A stretch of DNA of 64,000 nt. Origin: Nematopogon swammerdamellus. Taxonomy: Eukaryota > Arthropoda > Insecta > Lepidoptera > Adelidae. This document shows, piece after piece, positions 1 through 9,442 of this stretch; the stretch's first letter is position 1, and each line of letters starts with the position of its first letter. The notes beneath the pieces are model-generated. The model searched no databases. It was not told the origin of the DNA and was given only the letters and a program-made list of their open reading frames with translations. A program made the translations under genes and the position numbers. The stretch lies in assembly GCA_946902875.1 (NCBI GenBank), contig OX336348.1, forward strand, positions 13,479,741 through 13,543,740, in the 5' to 3' direction.

Positions 1-196
1 ATTTACATAGCCGTTTCGACCGACGTTTCGCTCAGTGCGGTGGTACCAACCTGGCCGGGATAAACCCTACCACCCAGTAAGGTAAGAAGGGAAGGGACCT
101 ACAGTTTAACGTGGAATCCGAACCACGGTCAGCCTCCAACGGTCGGGCGGTCACCCATCCAATAACTGACCGCACCACTGAGCTGCCGAGGCTAAC
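1..196 (-). repeat. S2 SINE, cut by window edge
   Basis: Reverse orientation. The S2 core (GTAGGTCCCTTCCCTTCTTA read on the minus strand) is followed by the head with the B box (GGTTCGGATTCC) and a shortened 5S-like segment, and ends at the A box (GGCAGCTCAGTGG). It has no 3' tail because the window begins inside it. The same head with the same deletion occurs at about 57880-57960, so this is a real subfamily. Confidence 0.85.
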
Positions 197-212
197 TACT
201 AGGTTTCGATAC

Positions 213-302
213 TGTTTTTTTTTATGGATAGCACGACATGTGGCGTTCATGTGGGTTTCACCTAGGCAACTAGGTGTCTAAAGATGCCCATGGACAATCG
301 TT
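213..302 (-). mobile_element. J LINE 3' end fragment
   Basis: A T-run (the A tail on the minus strand) is followed by GCACGACATGTGGCG and GATGCCCATGGACA. These match the 3' untranslated part of the longer J copy at 17922-18885. Confidence 0.6.
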
Positions 303-655
303 TGGGGCAAAAGTGAAATATTTATATAATATGTTATATATAATCATTATAGAAAATGAAATTGTATGTCATCAGTCACAGAATTGGGAGTCGCTGTTCA
401 GTGTATGTAATTTAAATTTTGTATCAAATTGATATGATGTAAAGTAAATATTATGCCATGGAAAATTATACCATATGAAAATGATATAATGTGTATACTT
501 CGCTTAAGTAATATTATATCAAACAAAATTATGACGAATGAAGAAGGTAACTAGTGAAAATTATAGATTTTAAAATTATATAAACAATTATTATTTTAAA
601 CATTAGACAACCACAAAATATTCTATAATAATAAAGTGTAGTTAAAATCAATCAA
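303..655. other. AT-rich sequence without recognised feature
   Basis: Very AT-rich, with no open frame of note and no recognised repeat end. Confidence 0.5.
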
Positions 656-950
656 GTGGTGCGGTACAAGAGACTGAACGTGGCTCGGATTCCACGTAAA
701 ACTGTAGGTCCCTTCCCTTCTTACCTTACTAGGTGGTAGGGTTTATCCCGCCCGGAATGATACCACCGCACTGAATGAAACGTCGGTCGAAACGGCTATG
801 TAATAAATAGTTCGCGGTATCCGTCCAGCTCAGTGTAGCCGACACGAAATGAATGGAAGCACTGACATGGCACCTAGTTCACCCGGTGTTATGGGCTGAC
901 ATCGCGGATGTTGTAGGTATGTAGCCAACCGTGTAAGTTTCCATAAAAAA
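656..950 (+). repeat. S2 SINE, head internally deleted
   Basis: It retains TGGTGCGGT of the head, then jumps to the B-box region (GTGGCTCGGATTCCACG), leaving out the 5S-like segment. The core and 3' end (CAACCGTGTAAGTTTCCAT plus A-tail) are complete. Confidence 0.8.
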
Positions 951-996
951 TAAAAATACCTCACTATTTTATATTGACAGTTAAACACCACATGAT

Positions 997-1247
997 TTTT
1001 TATGTACCTAATCCGGTATGGTTGGCTGAGTCGGAGGGGCCAAAGCACATGCTCCGACCAGCCAATATCGCCTCCGAGAACGTAGGTGCCATACCGGAGG
1101 CTTCGCTGGATTGCTGGCTATACTGGACTAGAGGAGAACACAACCGAAGCAGCTATGCGGCCATCTTACATTCAGTACGATGGTACCAAACCAGACGGCT
1201 ACAATTTGAGCCTACCACCTAGTAAGGGGCAAGGGAAGGGACCTACA
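997..1247 (-). repeat. S1 SINE, 5'-truncated
   Basis: The minus strand reads GTAGGTCCCTTCCCTTGCCC through TCGGAGCATGTGCTTTGGCC to CATACCGGATTAG and an A-tail. The tRNA-like head is missing. Confidence 0.8.
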
Positions 1248-1451
1248 TAATATTTCGTTTCATCTAATGCAGTAATCTAACTATGATTTTCGTGGCTAGG
1301 GTCCATGTTAAATGTCGCGTAAGTAATTCATATTGATGTCAAACAACTCGTACACCACTAGGGGACCATCCTAACCGAAGATGCAACTATTCAATCAACA
1401 ATTATCCGATCTGTGTGTGTGCGTCTGTTGGTTTCTTTGCGCTCACAGTTG

Positions 1452-1816
1452 AGGAGCAGCGGAACAAAATCACACATGTCCGCATTAACTTTTTTTACAG
1501 GAGAGCCAAAAAACTAATAAACTAATATATGCGTGATTTTGGTGCAAAATTTTTCCAATCCAATGATTATTCTATTTTATTGTGTGATTATGATCGCAAG
1601 TTTAGAGTTTGACATCAAAATCCGACTTTGTACCAGGATATGTGTGATTCTAATGCAAACCTTGGATTTCTAGCGATTATACAAGAGCGCGATTAGTGTG
1701 ATTTTGAACACTATAAAACTGCTATTCGATAGGTTTCAGGCTAAAGATGCCGAATCGATAAAAAAAAAACACTCACGGAAAAAAGTGGATATGTGTGATT
1801 TTGTTCCGTTGCTCCT
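1452..1816. mobile_element. MITE with 26-bp terminal inverted repeats
   Basis: The ends are AGGAGCAGCGGAACAAAATC and its near-perfect reverse complement, flanked by CAGTTG on both sides (1446-1451 and 1817-1822). The interior repeats TGTGATTTTG-like words. No coding capacity. The superfamily is uncertain because the exact duplication length (4-6 bp) cannot be fixed. Confidence 0.7.
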
Positions 1817-1883
1817 CAGTTGACATATTCGAAATTGGCATAGAAATATCAACGATTAAGAGGACGTTCAATATTTTTTTTAT

Positions 1884-2472
1884 TTTTAGGGTTCCGTATC
1901 CGGTACGGGACCCTATTACTAAGCCTACGCCGTCTGTCTGTCTATCAGTCTGTCTGTCCGAGGGCTGTATCTCTTGAGCCGTAATAGGGAGCCCGTTGAA
2001 ATTTTCACAGAATATGTGTTATTATGGCCGATATAACAACAAATAATAAAAATAGGAAAAATTAAAAAATTCACGGGGTTCCCATAGAAGAAACCAAAAA
2101 GTGTACGCGCGCCATCTACCCAATAGAGTGTGAAGCATTTTAACTAATCATGACATTTAACTAATATAAAGCATCTCATAACACGCCATAGATGGCGTGA
2201 GTGGCGCTAACCAAGACATGGCGATAAAGACCTACTCTTTTCGGTAGATGGTGCGCTTTACACTTTTTAGTTTCTTGTATGGGGACCCCCGTGAATTTTT
2301 TACTTATTATTATTTTTATTATTTGTTGTTATATCGGCCATAATAACACATATTCTGTGAAAATTTCAACGGGCTACCTATTACGGTTCAAGAGATATAC
2401 ACCCCTCGGACGGACAGACGGACAGACGGCGTAGGCATAGGGTCCCGTACGACGGATACGGAACCCTAAAAA
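1884..2472. repeat. D element as a head-to-head foldback
   Basis: It starts TTTTTAGGGTTCCGTATCC and ends GGATACGGAACCCTAAAAA. Two inverted D half-copies of about 280 bp meet at the segment CGCCATAGATGGCG. Both arms carry the CTGTCTGTCC-type microsatellite. Other D copies in the window have only one arm plus the GGCCAAGTGCGAGTC end. Confidence 0.8.
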
Positions 2473-2790
2473 CGTTCTTCTGTGCCTTACATTGCATTAC
2501 TCCATAATAGTCACAAAATACAGACTCAATTAATCGAACACGACGCATCCTCCTGTCTTGAATATCTCTGCGGCTATTGGTGATATTTCCGCCTCACATT
2601 CGGGGTCCAGTGACAATAGGGGTGCAGAATTTAACACTTAATCACTGTAGTTTGTACGTACACTGATATGAATTGACACATAAACTATTAAGACCATTCG
2701 ACACCAGTGTGTGTGAATTGGAGGAACAAAATTGAAAATTTTCTAAAACCCGACTACTTACGAATAAAACCTAAGAAAATATTTTATGAA
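2473..2790. other. Sequence without recognised feature
   Basis: No convincing ORF, repeat end or RNA signature was seen between the D foldback and the hairpin. Confidence 0.4.
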
Positions 2791-2954
2791 TTTTAAATTA
2801 AAGCAGCTTTACTCACGGTTCCACTCCGAGCTATGTGGCTCGACGTTTCGGGCCAAGCGTATGGCCCATCTTCATGAGCACTCTGCCTAGTGCGACGGTT
2901 TGCAGAGAACATAGCTCGGAGTGGAACCGTGAGTAAAGCTGCTTTAATTTAAAA
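2791..2954. repeat. Hairpin with 46-bp perfect arms and hammerhead-like core
   Basis: Bases 2791-2836 and 2909-2954 are exact reverse complements (46 of 46). The minus strand of the loop reads CTCATGAAGATGGGCCA, six bases, then TGGCCCGAAACG: a GGGCCA/TGGCCC helix between a CTGATGA-like word and GAAA. That is the layout of hammerhead-like motifs of Penelope-type elements and retrozymes. Position G5 of the core is C here, so activity is unlikely. Confidence 0.6.
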
Positions 2955-3010
2955 CAATGTCTAACAACCACGGTAATTAAAAAACCCATATAATTTATGA
3001 ATGTTAATCT

Positions 3011-3098
3011 GTCACCCTCGGTAGCTCAGTGGTGCGGTCGGTCGACTGTTGTTAAGCACACCTGGGCGCGGTCAGTACTTGGATAGGTCGATTGATGG
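3011..3098 (+). repeat. S2 SINE head only
   Basis: This copy shows the head well: CTCGGTAGCTCAGTGGTGCG (A box), then GTTAAGCACACCTGGGCGCG and GTCAGTACTTGGAT, which are 5S rRNA box A and box C words. It runs directly into an A-rich tail, so the core is absent. Confidence 0.75.
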
Positions 3099-3119
3099 GA
3101 TAAATAAATAAAAAAAAAA

Positions 3120-3235
3120 AAACATGGCGCCTAGCCACCCATAAGGTGTCTAACGACGCCCATGGACATTTGGTCGTATGCGGGGGTTTACTAATGCCGT
3201 GCCGGCCTGACATAGGTGCTCGTAAGGCGAATTAG
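3120..3235 (-). mobile_element. J LINE 3' end fragment
   Basis: GTGTCTAACGACGCCCATGG and GCCGGCCTGACA match the end of the J ORF and its 3' untranslated region in the 18-kb copy, in the same orientation. Confidence 0.6.
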
Positions 3236-3289
3236 CCTGTACAGATTGAGGAGAGGCAACGCAGCCAGCCTGCTACCATAGTAAAAAGT

Positions 3290-3658
3290 GGCGGGTGGCC
3301 GAGTGGTTTGGGCATCGGCTTCTCATGCGAGAGGTCCGAGGTACGAATCCGGTCGGCGTGTACCAATGAGCGTTTTTCTGACGAAAATTTTACGTGCACC
3401 CGGTGTAAAACTGTAGGTCCCTTCCCTTGCCGCTTACTAGGTGGTAGGCTCAAATTGTAGCCGACTGGGTTGGTACCACCGTACTGGATGTAAGATGGCC
3501 GTCTAGCAGTCTCGGTTGTGTTCTTCTCTAGTCCAGTATAGCTAGCGATCAGGGAAGTCTCGGTGTGGCACCTACCTTCTCGGGATGATATTGGCTGGTC
3601 GGAGCATGTGCTTTGGCCCCTCCGACTCAGCCACCTATACCGGATGACATAAAACAAA
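3290..3658 (+). repeat. S1 SINE, full length
   Basis: A Leu/Ser-like tRNA head (GGCGGGTGGCCGAGTGGTTT A-box region; B box GAGGTACGAATCCGG) is followed by the core GTAGGTCCCTTCCCTTGCCG and the 3' part ending CATACCGG...ACATAAAA. Length about 370 bp. Confidence 0.85.
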
Positions 3659-3773
3659 GAATAGTCACCCATCTCCATACTAGCGCACAGATATTGCACT
3701 CACACAAGCGCCCGATGCTGTCCGCACGCAACCACTACTTACATTCTCACCGGGTCTCGCCGGATGTCAGTCA

Positions 3774-3949
3774 AGGAGTAAGGTAAGAAGGGAAGTGACC
3801 TACAGTTTTACGTGGAACCCGAACCACGGTCAGCCTCCAACGGTCGAGCGGTCACCCATCCAAAGTACTGACCGGCCCAGCGTTACAGCTACTTAAAACA
3901 ATCAATAGCGACAGTCGAATGTCTGCACCACTAAGCTATCGAGGCTGAC
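3774..3949 (-). repeat. S2 SINE head next to a coding exon
   Basis: The minus-strand S2 is truncated in the core, with a complete tRNA/5S head ending at GAGGCTGAC (3941-3949). It abuts the splice acceptor of the next exon with only 21 bases between. Confidence 0.8.
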
Positions 3950-3970
3950 AAGTATGTTTATTTGTTACAG
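3945..3970 (+). promoter_or_regulatory. Branch point and splice acceptor of PLA2 pro-region exon
   Basis: CTGAC (3945-3949), with its A at 3948, sits 22 nt before the AG at 3970, separated by AAGTATGTTTATTTGTTACAG. CTGAC fits the branch-point consensus and is formed by the terminal bases of the S2 insertion. Prediction only. Confidence 0.45.
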
Positions 3971-4396
3971 TACCGGCCTCAGACTTCGCCAGCTGACAGA
4001 TGGCCGCCATCTTGTCCAAGTGATCTACACACCGAGCGGTGAAATATACGACTGCGAATACATAACTCAAAAAAAGTCCGTCCGCAACTTTCTCAAGACG
4101 CTTCGGAAGGAATTCAAGCAAGCCTTACAAGAGGAAAACGCACGAATATTCAACAACATTGAACATAATAATCCACCGATGGACGGTGATAAAGAATCGT
4201 TTGTCCGCCATTTTGAAAACGTGACTTTTCGAATACTAGAAGATGGCGAAGGGCTGCCACCAGATCTTGACTGGTTGAACTATGACAATTTGAAGCTGCA
4301 GTGCTTGGAGAAACACGAGGAGATAAAGTATCTAATTGAAAGCAGAAATAGTGGGAATAAAGTGTCTAAAGTTCACGCAGATAATAGTATCACAAG
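3971..4396 (+). CDS. Secreted phospholipase A2, pro-region exon
   Basis: This internal exon has 1 leading base, 141 whole codons and 2 trailing bases (phase 2 at both ends). Acceptor TTTGTTACAG; donor ACAAG|GTAACT. Read past the donor, the frame stops at once (TAA 4398-4400), which supports splicing there. The translated segment (TGLRLRQLTDGRHLV near the start, LQCLEKHEEIKYLIE near the end) has no catalytic motif. It resembles in layout the acidic and helical pro-region that precedes the catalytic domain in insect group III PLA2s: a strand-rich start with a lone Cys, then a helix with another Cys. The last codon is split (AG|A, Arg), and the following exons supply basic residues. The assignment rests on phase, position and family layout; alone the exon would be an unknown. 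The start codon and signal peptide must lie upstream of the window or in undetected small exons. Confidence 0.7.
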
Positions 4397-4409
4397 GTAA
4401 CTAGAGACA

Positions 4410-4627
4410 GTTGCTTTCACGAGTAGTTGCTTTAGCGCAGATGGACAGTGAACTAACATTGCACGCAAGTGTATTAGTAGTCGAACGACGCGTGTGAGCC
4501 GAATAGGCGACGAGCGTTGACTGACGCTGACTGGCCAACCAATCGCGTGAAGCGTCGTCGGCGCCGTCGACGTCACATTCCGTCAAACCGACCAATGAAA
4601 AGTGTGCTCATGACTCGTGAAAGCAAC
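4410..4627. mobile_element. Possible MITE just after the splice donor
   Basis: GTTGCTTTCACGAGT (4410-4424) and ACTCGTGAAAGCAAC (4613-4627) are exact inverted repeats flanking 188 bases of moderately GC-rich sequence, beginning 13 bases after the exon. No clear target duplication. Confidence 0.4.
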
Positions 4628-4745
4628 ATTACGCTTTGGCGTGTGATGTTGATTCGTTTGTATGAAAAGTTTTCATCTCTGTTGACCGTCCAAAGTTTCA
4701 TTATTTTCAGTTTGCTTTAAGATTTTTAAAGTTTGCTAGAATGCG

Positions 4746-5075
4746 TTTTTAGGGTTCCGTATCCGTCGTACGGGACCCTATTACTAAGCCTACGCCGTCT
4801 GTCTATCCGTCTGTCCGAGGGCTCTATCTCTTGAACCGTAATAGGTAGCCCGTTGAAATCTTCACAGAATATGTGTTATAATGGCCGATATAACTAAAAA
4901 TAAGAAAAAGTAAAAAAATTACGGGGTCCCCATACAAGAAACTAAAAAGTGTATGCGCGCCATCTACCGAAAAGAGTATGAAGCATTTTAATACATAGAT
5001 GGCGTGAGTGGCGCTGCCCATGACATGGCGATACGGAACCCTCGGCTCGACTCGCACTTGGCCGGGTTTTTTTTT
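4746..5075 (-). repeat. D element
   Basis: One complete arm from TTTTTAGGGTTCCGTATCC to GACTCGCACTTGGCCGGG plus a T-run. It includes GTAATAGGTAGCCCGTTGAA and the CGCCATCTACCGAAAAGAG block typical of D. Confidence 0.85.
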
Positions 5076-5432
5076 CAAGAGATGAAAACTTTCAACTATT
5101 TTGGTTTGATTGATCAGAAATAATGAAAAACATCATCTAGATACGAATTATTTAAGAAAAAGACACAAGGTTTTCGCTAGTTTCACGACTTAACCCTGAA
5201 AATGAGGGAAAGGAGTTAGTGGACGAAAGTTTGGAAAATCATTTAAGTAATAAAACAATGATGTTGCTTATTATTTCATTATTTCTGGATAAAAGTACAT
5301 ATAAGTGATCCCAGTAGAGCGAGGTTGGTTGAATGTTCTAAAAAGGTATTTTAAGTAAATTTCATTCAAGCAAAACTTACGCACGTTGCTTCAAAAATCA
5401 ACCAACATCCCTCTAAATGAACAAAGATAGTC

Positions 5433-6191
5433 TTAAGACGAGACGGAAGTTAACTTTCTCCATACAAAATCGTAAACATCAGATGTTTACAATACAATTT
5501 TTGTTGTAATAAGGACAGTCGAATACGTTTCTGTCTTTTTATTTTGTTTAATATCTAAAGTGATGTCTCAATAAAGCTTAATAAACTTCGTGACATCAAA
5601 AAATTAAAAATACAAATTTTTAGTCCGGTGCTGTAGGTATATTTCATCTAAACAAAAAAATTACAGGAACGTAGATTGCACTGTCCTTAAGAGCGTTCCG
5701 TTCAAAATGACAGGCGACGGTGCTGTCACTCAAGTAATAAATAATATATAACTCTTAAACAAAGCCATAACTAGAAAAAACAAGCCACGAAGCTGTAGTA
5801 GATTTTGATTATGATATTCTAAGATACTGAAAATATAGAGCTGTATAGCTCAGTTTATGCACAAACATAATAACTGATTTCGATGGCCACCGTAATCCGT
5901 TATTATGTTTATGGATAATCAGAGCAATACAAAACTGTTTCCAGTATCTTAGAATATCATAATCAAAATCAACTACAGTTTCATGGCTTGTTTTTTCCAG
6001 TTATAGCTTTGTTTAAGAGATATATATATTATTTACTTGAGTGGCAGCACCGTCGCCTGTCATGTTGCACGGAACGCTCTTAAGACAAGATTATTTTTTT
6101 TGTAAAAATCTGATAAGGTTTAAGTGGCTAGAAAACATAAATGCTGAAAGACGATTTTGTATGGAGAAAGTTAACTTCCGTCTCGACTTAA
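5433..6191. mobile_element. TTAA-flanked foldback MITE (outer)
   Basis: TTAA, then GACGAGACGGAAGTTAACTT, with the inverted end AAGTTAACTTCCGTCTCG(A)C, TTAA. A second copy of the same family, without the inner insertion, lies at 53147-53605. TTAA target sites are typical of piggyBac-type transposition. The interior holds AGGACAGTCGAAT and AATAAAGCTTAATAAACTTC, also seen in the second copy. Confidence 0.75.
5691..6079. mobile_element. TTAA-flanked MITE nested in the outer one
   Basis: TTAA (5687-5690) and TTAA (6080-6083) flank ends GAGCGTTCCGT and ACGGAACGCTC, with inverted similarity extending about 150 bp inward on each side. The copy at 53147-53605 has CTGTCCTTAAGACAAG uninterrupted at this point, which is the empty site. 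Confidence 0.8.
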
Positions 6192-6887
6192 TTTTGTATA
6201 AAAATCTTCCTATTTTGTTCGTGTTTGCAAAACACGTCCATGATTAAATTATACAAAATTAAGGTCTTACAATATATAAATAAGATGCGCACTTTTTCTC
6301 CAGCTTTCGATCTCTACAAGACTTGTTTTCTTCGCCAATTTAATCGAGAAAAAAAAATCCTACAAAAACACTACCATTTTGCACGACGACTTCTTTCACA
6401 TTATGGTCTATGGTTTCTTTCGCAAAGAATTTTACCTCTATACCTGTATGATCATTGGTTAACTATTTGTTACAACGGAATCACTTTCGTCATCACAAAC
6501 TGCACTATTTCTACTGAACCACAATCACGAAACTCTTCAATCATTTCTCTTGAACTTCGTAACAGCAAATGACGTGGATTTTGCTAAAAAAAATTACCAA
6601 TATGTGGATAAATCTAAATATATGAGGTACGATGGTAACTAGCCCCAAACTAAACTAAAAAAAATTGTTTAGGCACAACAAACAGGTATTTGTTTTCATA
6701 AAACTCGCTGCACCGTTTTGGGAGATTAAAAATGGGAAATTTTCGAATTATTACCAATTAATTTAAAATTATGTTAAAATTGTATCGATATTTGGCTTAA
6801 AATAAATGAAACGTTTCAAGAATACTACAATAAAAAAAAAATTATTATTGTTCACTTTATGGTAAAAAGTGTAAACAAGCTTAAAAA
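6192..6887. other. AT-rich intron sequence
   Basis: A 115-codon open frame at 6225-6572 (+) has no recognisable motif, a biased F/L/Y/I composition and no family resemblance. I do not call it a gene. Otherwise no feature was seen. Confidence 0.4.
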
Positions 6888-7272
6888 CGGCGGGTGGCCG
6901 AGTGGTTTGGGCATCGGCTTCTCATGCGAGAGGTCCGAGGTTCCAATCCGGTCGCGACGGCGTGTACCAATGATTTTTTTCTGACGATAAAATTTAGGTA
7001 CTACACCTGCTGCTTCACTGTTCGGAACCGGTGTAAAACTGTAGGTCCCTTCCCTTGCCCCTTACTAGGCGATAGGCTCAAATTGTAACCGACTGGGTTG
7101 AAGATGGCCGTATAGCAGCCTCGGTTGTGTTCTCCTCTAGTCCAGTACAGCCAGCAATCCAGGGAAGTCTTCGGTATGTCACCTACCTTCTCGGAGGTGA
7201 CATTGGCTGGTCGGAGCATGCGCTTTCGCCCCTCCAACTCAGCCACCCATACCGGACTACATAAAAAAAAAA
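6888..7272 (+). repeat. S1 SINE, full length
   Basis: The head GGCGGGTGGCCGAGTGGTTT has B box GAGGTTCCAATCCGG. The core and end CATACCGGACTACATAAAAA are present. Confidence 0.85.
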
Positions 7273-7564
7273 GATTAAGTATCTACACTCTAAAAAATTT
7301 AAAATTCAAACTTTCGTTAGCTATCATTTCTACTCCATGTTTCTAAATCATTAATAACACTTTTCATTGTAGATCATAGTTTTCTATTCGTAGCAATTAA
7401 TATAAAACAATCATTATTTCCAGTAGTTAGTTACTGATCGATCACACGACATCAAATTTACCCTGCGAATCATGATCTGATACATTTGTCACTGCATGCG
7501 AAACTTCACATCCGTCGCGTTTCACGCTCTAAAAATAACGGACGTTTTTTTCAACGCACGGCAG

Positions 7565-7786
7565 AAAGCGAAGATCGTTCCGCGAGAACTTCATTATACC
7601 CGGAACGAAATGGTGCGGAGCCGGTCAGCTGGCGAGCCGATACAACGAGCTAGGAGGCGACCAGAAGGAAGATCGGTGTTGCCGCGCCCACGACAACTGC
7701 CCGCGTAACATACTGCCGTTTAGAAGGCGCTTCGGCGTCCTCAACGCAAGACTGTACACGGTCTCTCATTGCCGATGCGACCGGAG
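7565..7786 (+). CDS. Secreted phospholipase A2, catalytic exon A
   Basis: Exon of 222 bases: 1 leading base, 73 codons, 2 trailing (phase 2 on both sides). Acceptor TTTCAACGCACGGCAG; donor CCGGAG|GTTGGT. It encodes the group III PLA2 core: the calcium loop TKWCGAG, then ELGG, the catalytic DRCCRAHDNCP (His-Asp pair), and the HCRCDR segment with the second conserved Asp. No stop or frameshift. It starts with KRRS, so with the split Arg of the upstream exon it gives RKRR, a furin-type site placed just before the catalytic domain. Group III PLA2s are secreted, calcium-dependent enzymes that hydrolyse the sn-2 ester of phospholipids. It is about half identical to exon B and shares its phases and donor. 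Either it is an alternative exon of the same gene or it belongs to a tandem paralogue lacking its own last exon; the former fits the window better. Confidence 0.85.
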
Positions 7787-7978
7787 GTTGGTTTTTTATT
7801 TGGTAAATTTTTTTTTTGTGATTAATTTCATGTGTGGGTTAGACTTTAGATGGGACTGTTTTTTGGTTTATTGTGTTTTTATTAGTTTGGCTTTTAGTTG
7901 CGTTTTTCAAAGCTTTGGGAAGGATTTTCTTTTAAATTGTTTGTTTAATAGTATTGCACTGATTTATTCTGTTGCCCA

Positions 7979-8198
7979 ATTGGTGGTAGGCTCAAATGGT
8001 GGCCGATTGGATTGGTACCACCGTACTGGATGTATGGTGGCCGCATAGCAGCCTCTGCTCCCCTAGTCCAGTATAGCCAGCAATCTGAAAGGAGATCTCC
8101 GGTATGGCACTTACCGTTTCAGAGGTGATATTGGCATGTGATCTGGCCTCTCTGAATCAGGCACCATACCGAATTAAATACATATAAAAAAAAATTGG
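7979..8198 (+). repeat. S1 SINE, 5'-truncated
   Basis: Begins at GGTGGTAGGCTCAAATGG of the core and ends at ATACCGAATTAAATACAT plus an A-tail. More diverged than the other copies. Confidence 0.8.
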
Positions 8199-8391
8199 TT
8201 GTCTGTAAAGTCGGTTTACGGATGATAGTTTTACGTGATAACGTCATAAAGTGGTAAGACTACGCATGCCGTTTTTGTTACGTTTGTATTTCCGAAAAAA
8301 AATCTTAGGTGGTTATAAAAAAAACTAAACACCCTTAAAAAATTTTAACACCGTAACATTGCTTAAAAAAGAAAGAAAAACAAACAAAAAT

Positions 8392-8458
8392 TTGAGGGAT
8401 TCGAACCCATGGTCAAAAAATACAAATCCTACACTTTTACCACTGAGCCACGAAATCA
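8392..8458 (-). ncRNA. tRNA-like sequence (SINE head or tRNA relic)
   Basis: The minus strand reads CGTGGCTCAGTGGTAAAAGT (A box), and about 30 bases on GGGTTCGAATCCCTC (T-arm/B box) with a pairing GAGGG stem. A full cloverleaf with a normal anticodon arm is not evident, and no CCA-adjacent acceptor pairing was found. It may be an isolated tRNA-derived head. Confidence 0.4.
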
Positions 8459-8489
8459 CATAAACGACCAAACGAATATCTGATTCCCT

Positions 8490-8613
8490 TGGTTCGCTTT
8501 CGGCTTGGGCCGATTGTGCCTCTCTCTGGACGGACGGACGGACGGACGGACAGGCAGACAGACAGACAACATAGGCTTAGTAATAGGGTCCCGTACCGGA
8601 AACGGAACCCTAA
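8490..8613 (+). repeat. D element 3' part
   Basis: A GGAC/GACA microsatellite is followed by ATAGGCTTAGTAATAGGGTC and ACGGAACCCTAAA. The 5' part is replaced by unrelated sequence. Confidence 0.75.
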
Positions 8614-8907
8614 ACAACGGTGTAACAAAAGAATTATAATTTTTTTAGCTGACATTATCGATTTATTTTATATCTGAAACTATATATTATGTAGCTTTAT
8701 AATAGCTTTTGCTGAAAATGTTTTATTTAAAAAAAAAAGATTTTTACTTTCTCCACACATTTTTTGAAATACCTACTCCTGAAATATAATGGTGAAGATT
8801 TTTTTTTGCCCCAGAATGCACCAAGTGATAGAACAAAAGATTTCAGAATATGAAATACTACACGCCCAGCCTTCATGGTAACATTACATTCACACTGTTA
8901 ATATTAT
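8614..8907. other. AT-rich sequence without recognised feature
   Basis: Homopolymer A and T runs; no ORF or repeat end recognised. Confidence 0.4.
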
Positions 8908-9138
8908 ATAAGGTCTTTCAAAATTAGTTCAGAGTACGCTAAGGGGGGGTTCTGTATCATATAGGGAGTAAAACCTATATAAAATTTTATGGACCTTAAG
9001 TTTTTTTTTTATGTAGGTAAAATATTTTTTTTTATGTATTTATATAAAAAATAGGTGGTTTATTTTTATAGCCTAATCGATTCAGTTTCATAACAGTAAC
9101 AAATAGCCCCCTAGCGTACCATGAACTAATTTTGATAC
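8908..9138. mobile_element. Inverted-repeat MITE (AAGGTCTTTCA family)
   Basis: TTTCAAAATTAGTTCAGAGT and GTACGCTAAGGGGG at the left are mirrored by CCCCCTAGCGTACC and ATGAACTAATTTTGA at the right. Related TACGCTAAGGGG ends occur at 30225-30300 and 38143-38393. Confidence 0.6.
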
Positions 9139-9202
9139 ATGAGTTTACAAATATTTTTTCGAACCTTGACCCCCCCCCGAAACAAAATCCTGGGTACGGC
9201 CC

Positions 9203-9442
9203 TGGTCCCTTCCCTTCTTACCTTACTAGGTGGTAGGGTTTAATCCGCCCGTGTTGATACCACCGCACTGAATGAAAGGTCGGTTGAAACGGCCATGTAA
9301 ATAGTTTTCCGTCCAGTTCAGTGTAGCCGATACGACCGAAGGAAAGCACTGCCATGGCACCTAGTTCACCAAGGTGTTATGGGCTGACATCACGCGGATG
9401 TAGTAGAAGATGTAGCCAACCGTGTCAGTTTACATTAATAAA
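9203..9442 (+). repeat. S2 SINE core, headless
   Basis: Starts at GGTCCCTTCCCTTCTTACC and ends AACCGTGTCAGTTTACATTA with an A-rich tail. The region before it (9139-9202) includes a run of nine C. Confidence 0.8.

Noticed and set aside
6225..6572. 115-codon open frame as a gene
   Set aside because: Low-complexity composition, no motif, no splice or regulatory context.
7496..7708. 70-codon open frame over exon A in another frame
   Set aside because: The PLA2 motifs (TKWCGAG, DRCCRAHD, HCRCD) lie in a different frame with good splice sites; this one is a shadow.
8392..8458. Functional tRNA gene
   Set aside because: A and B boxes are present but acceptor and anticodon arms do not pair convincingly; kept only as tRNA-like.
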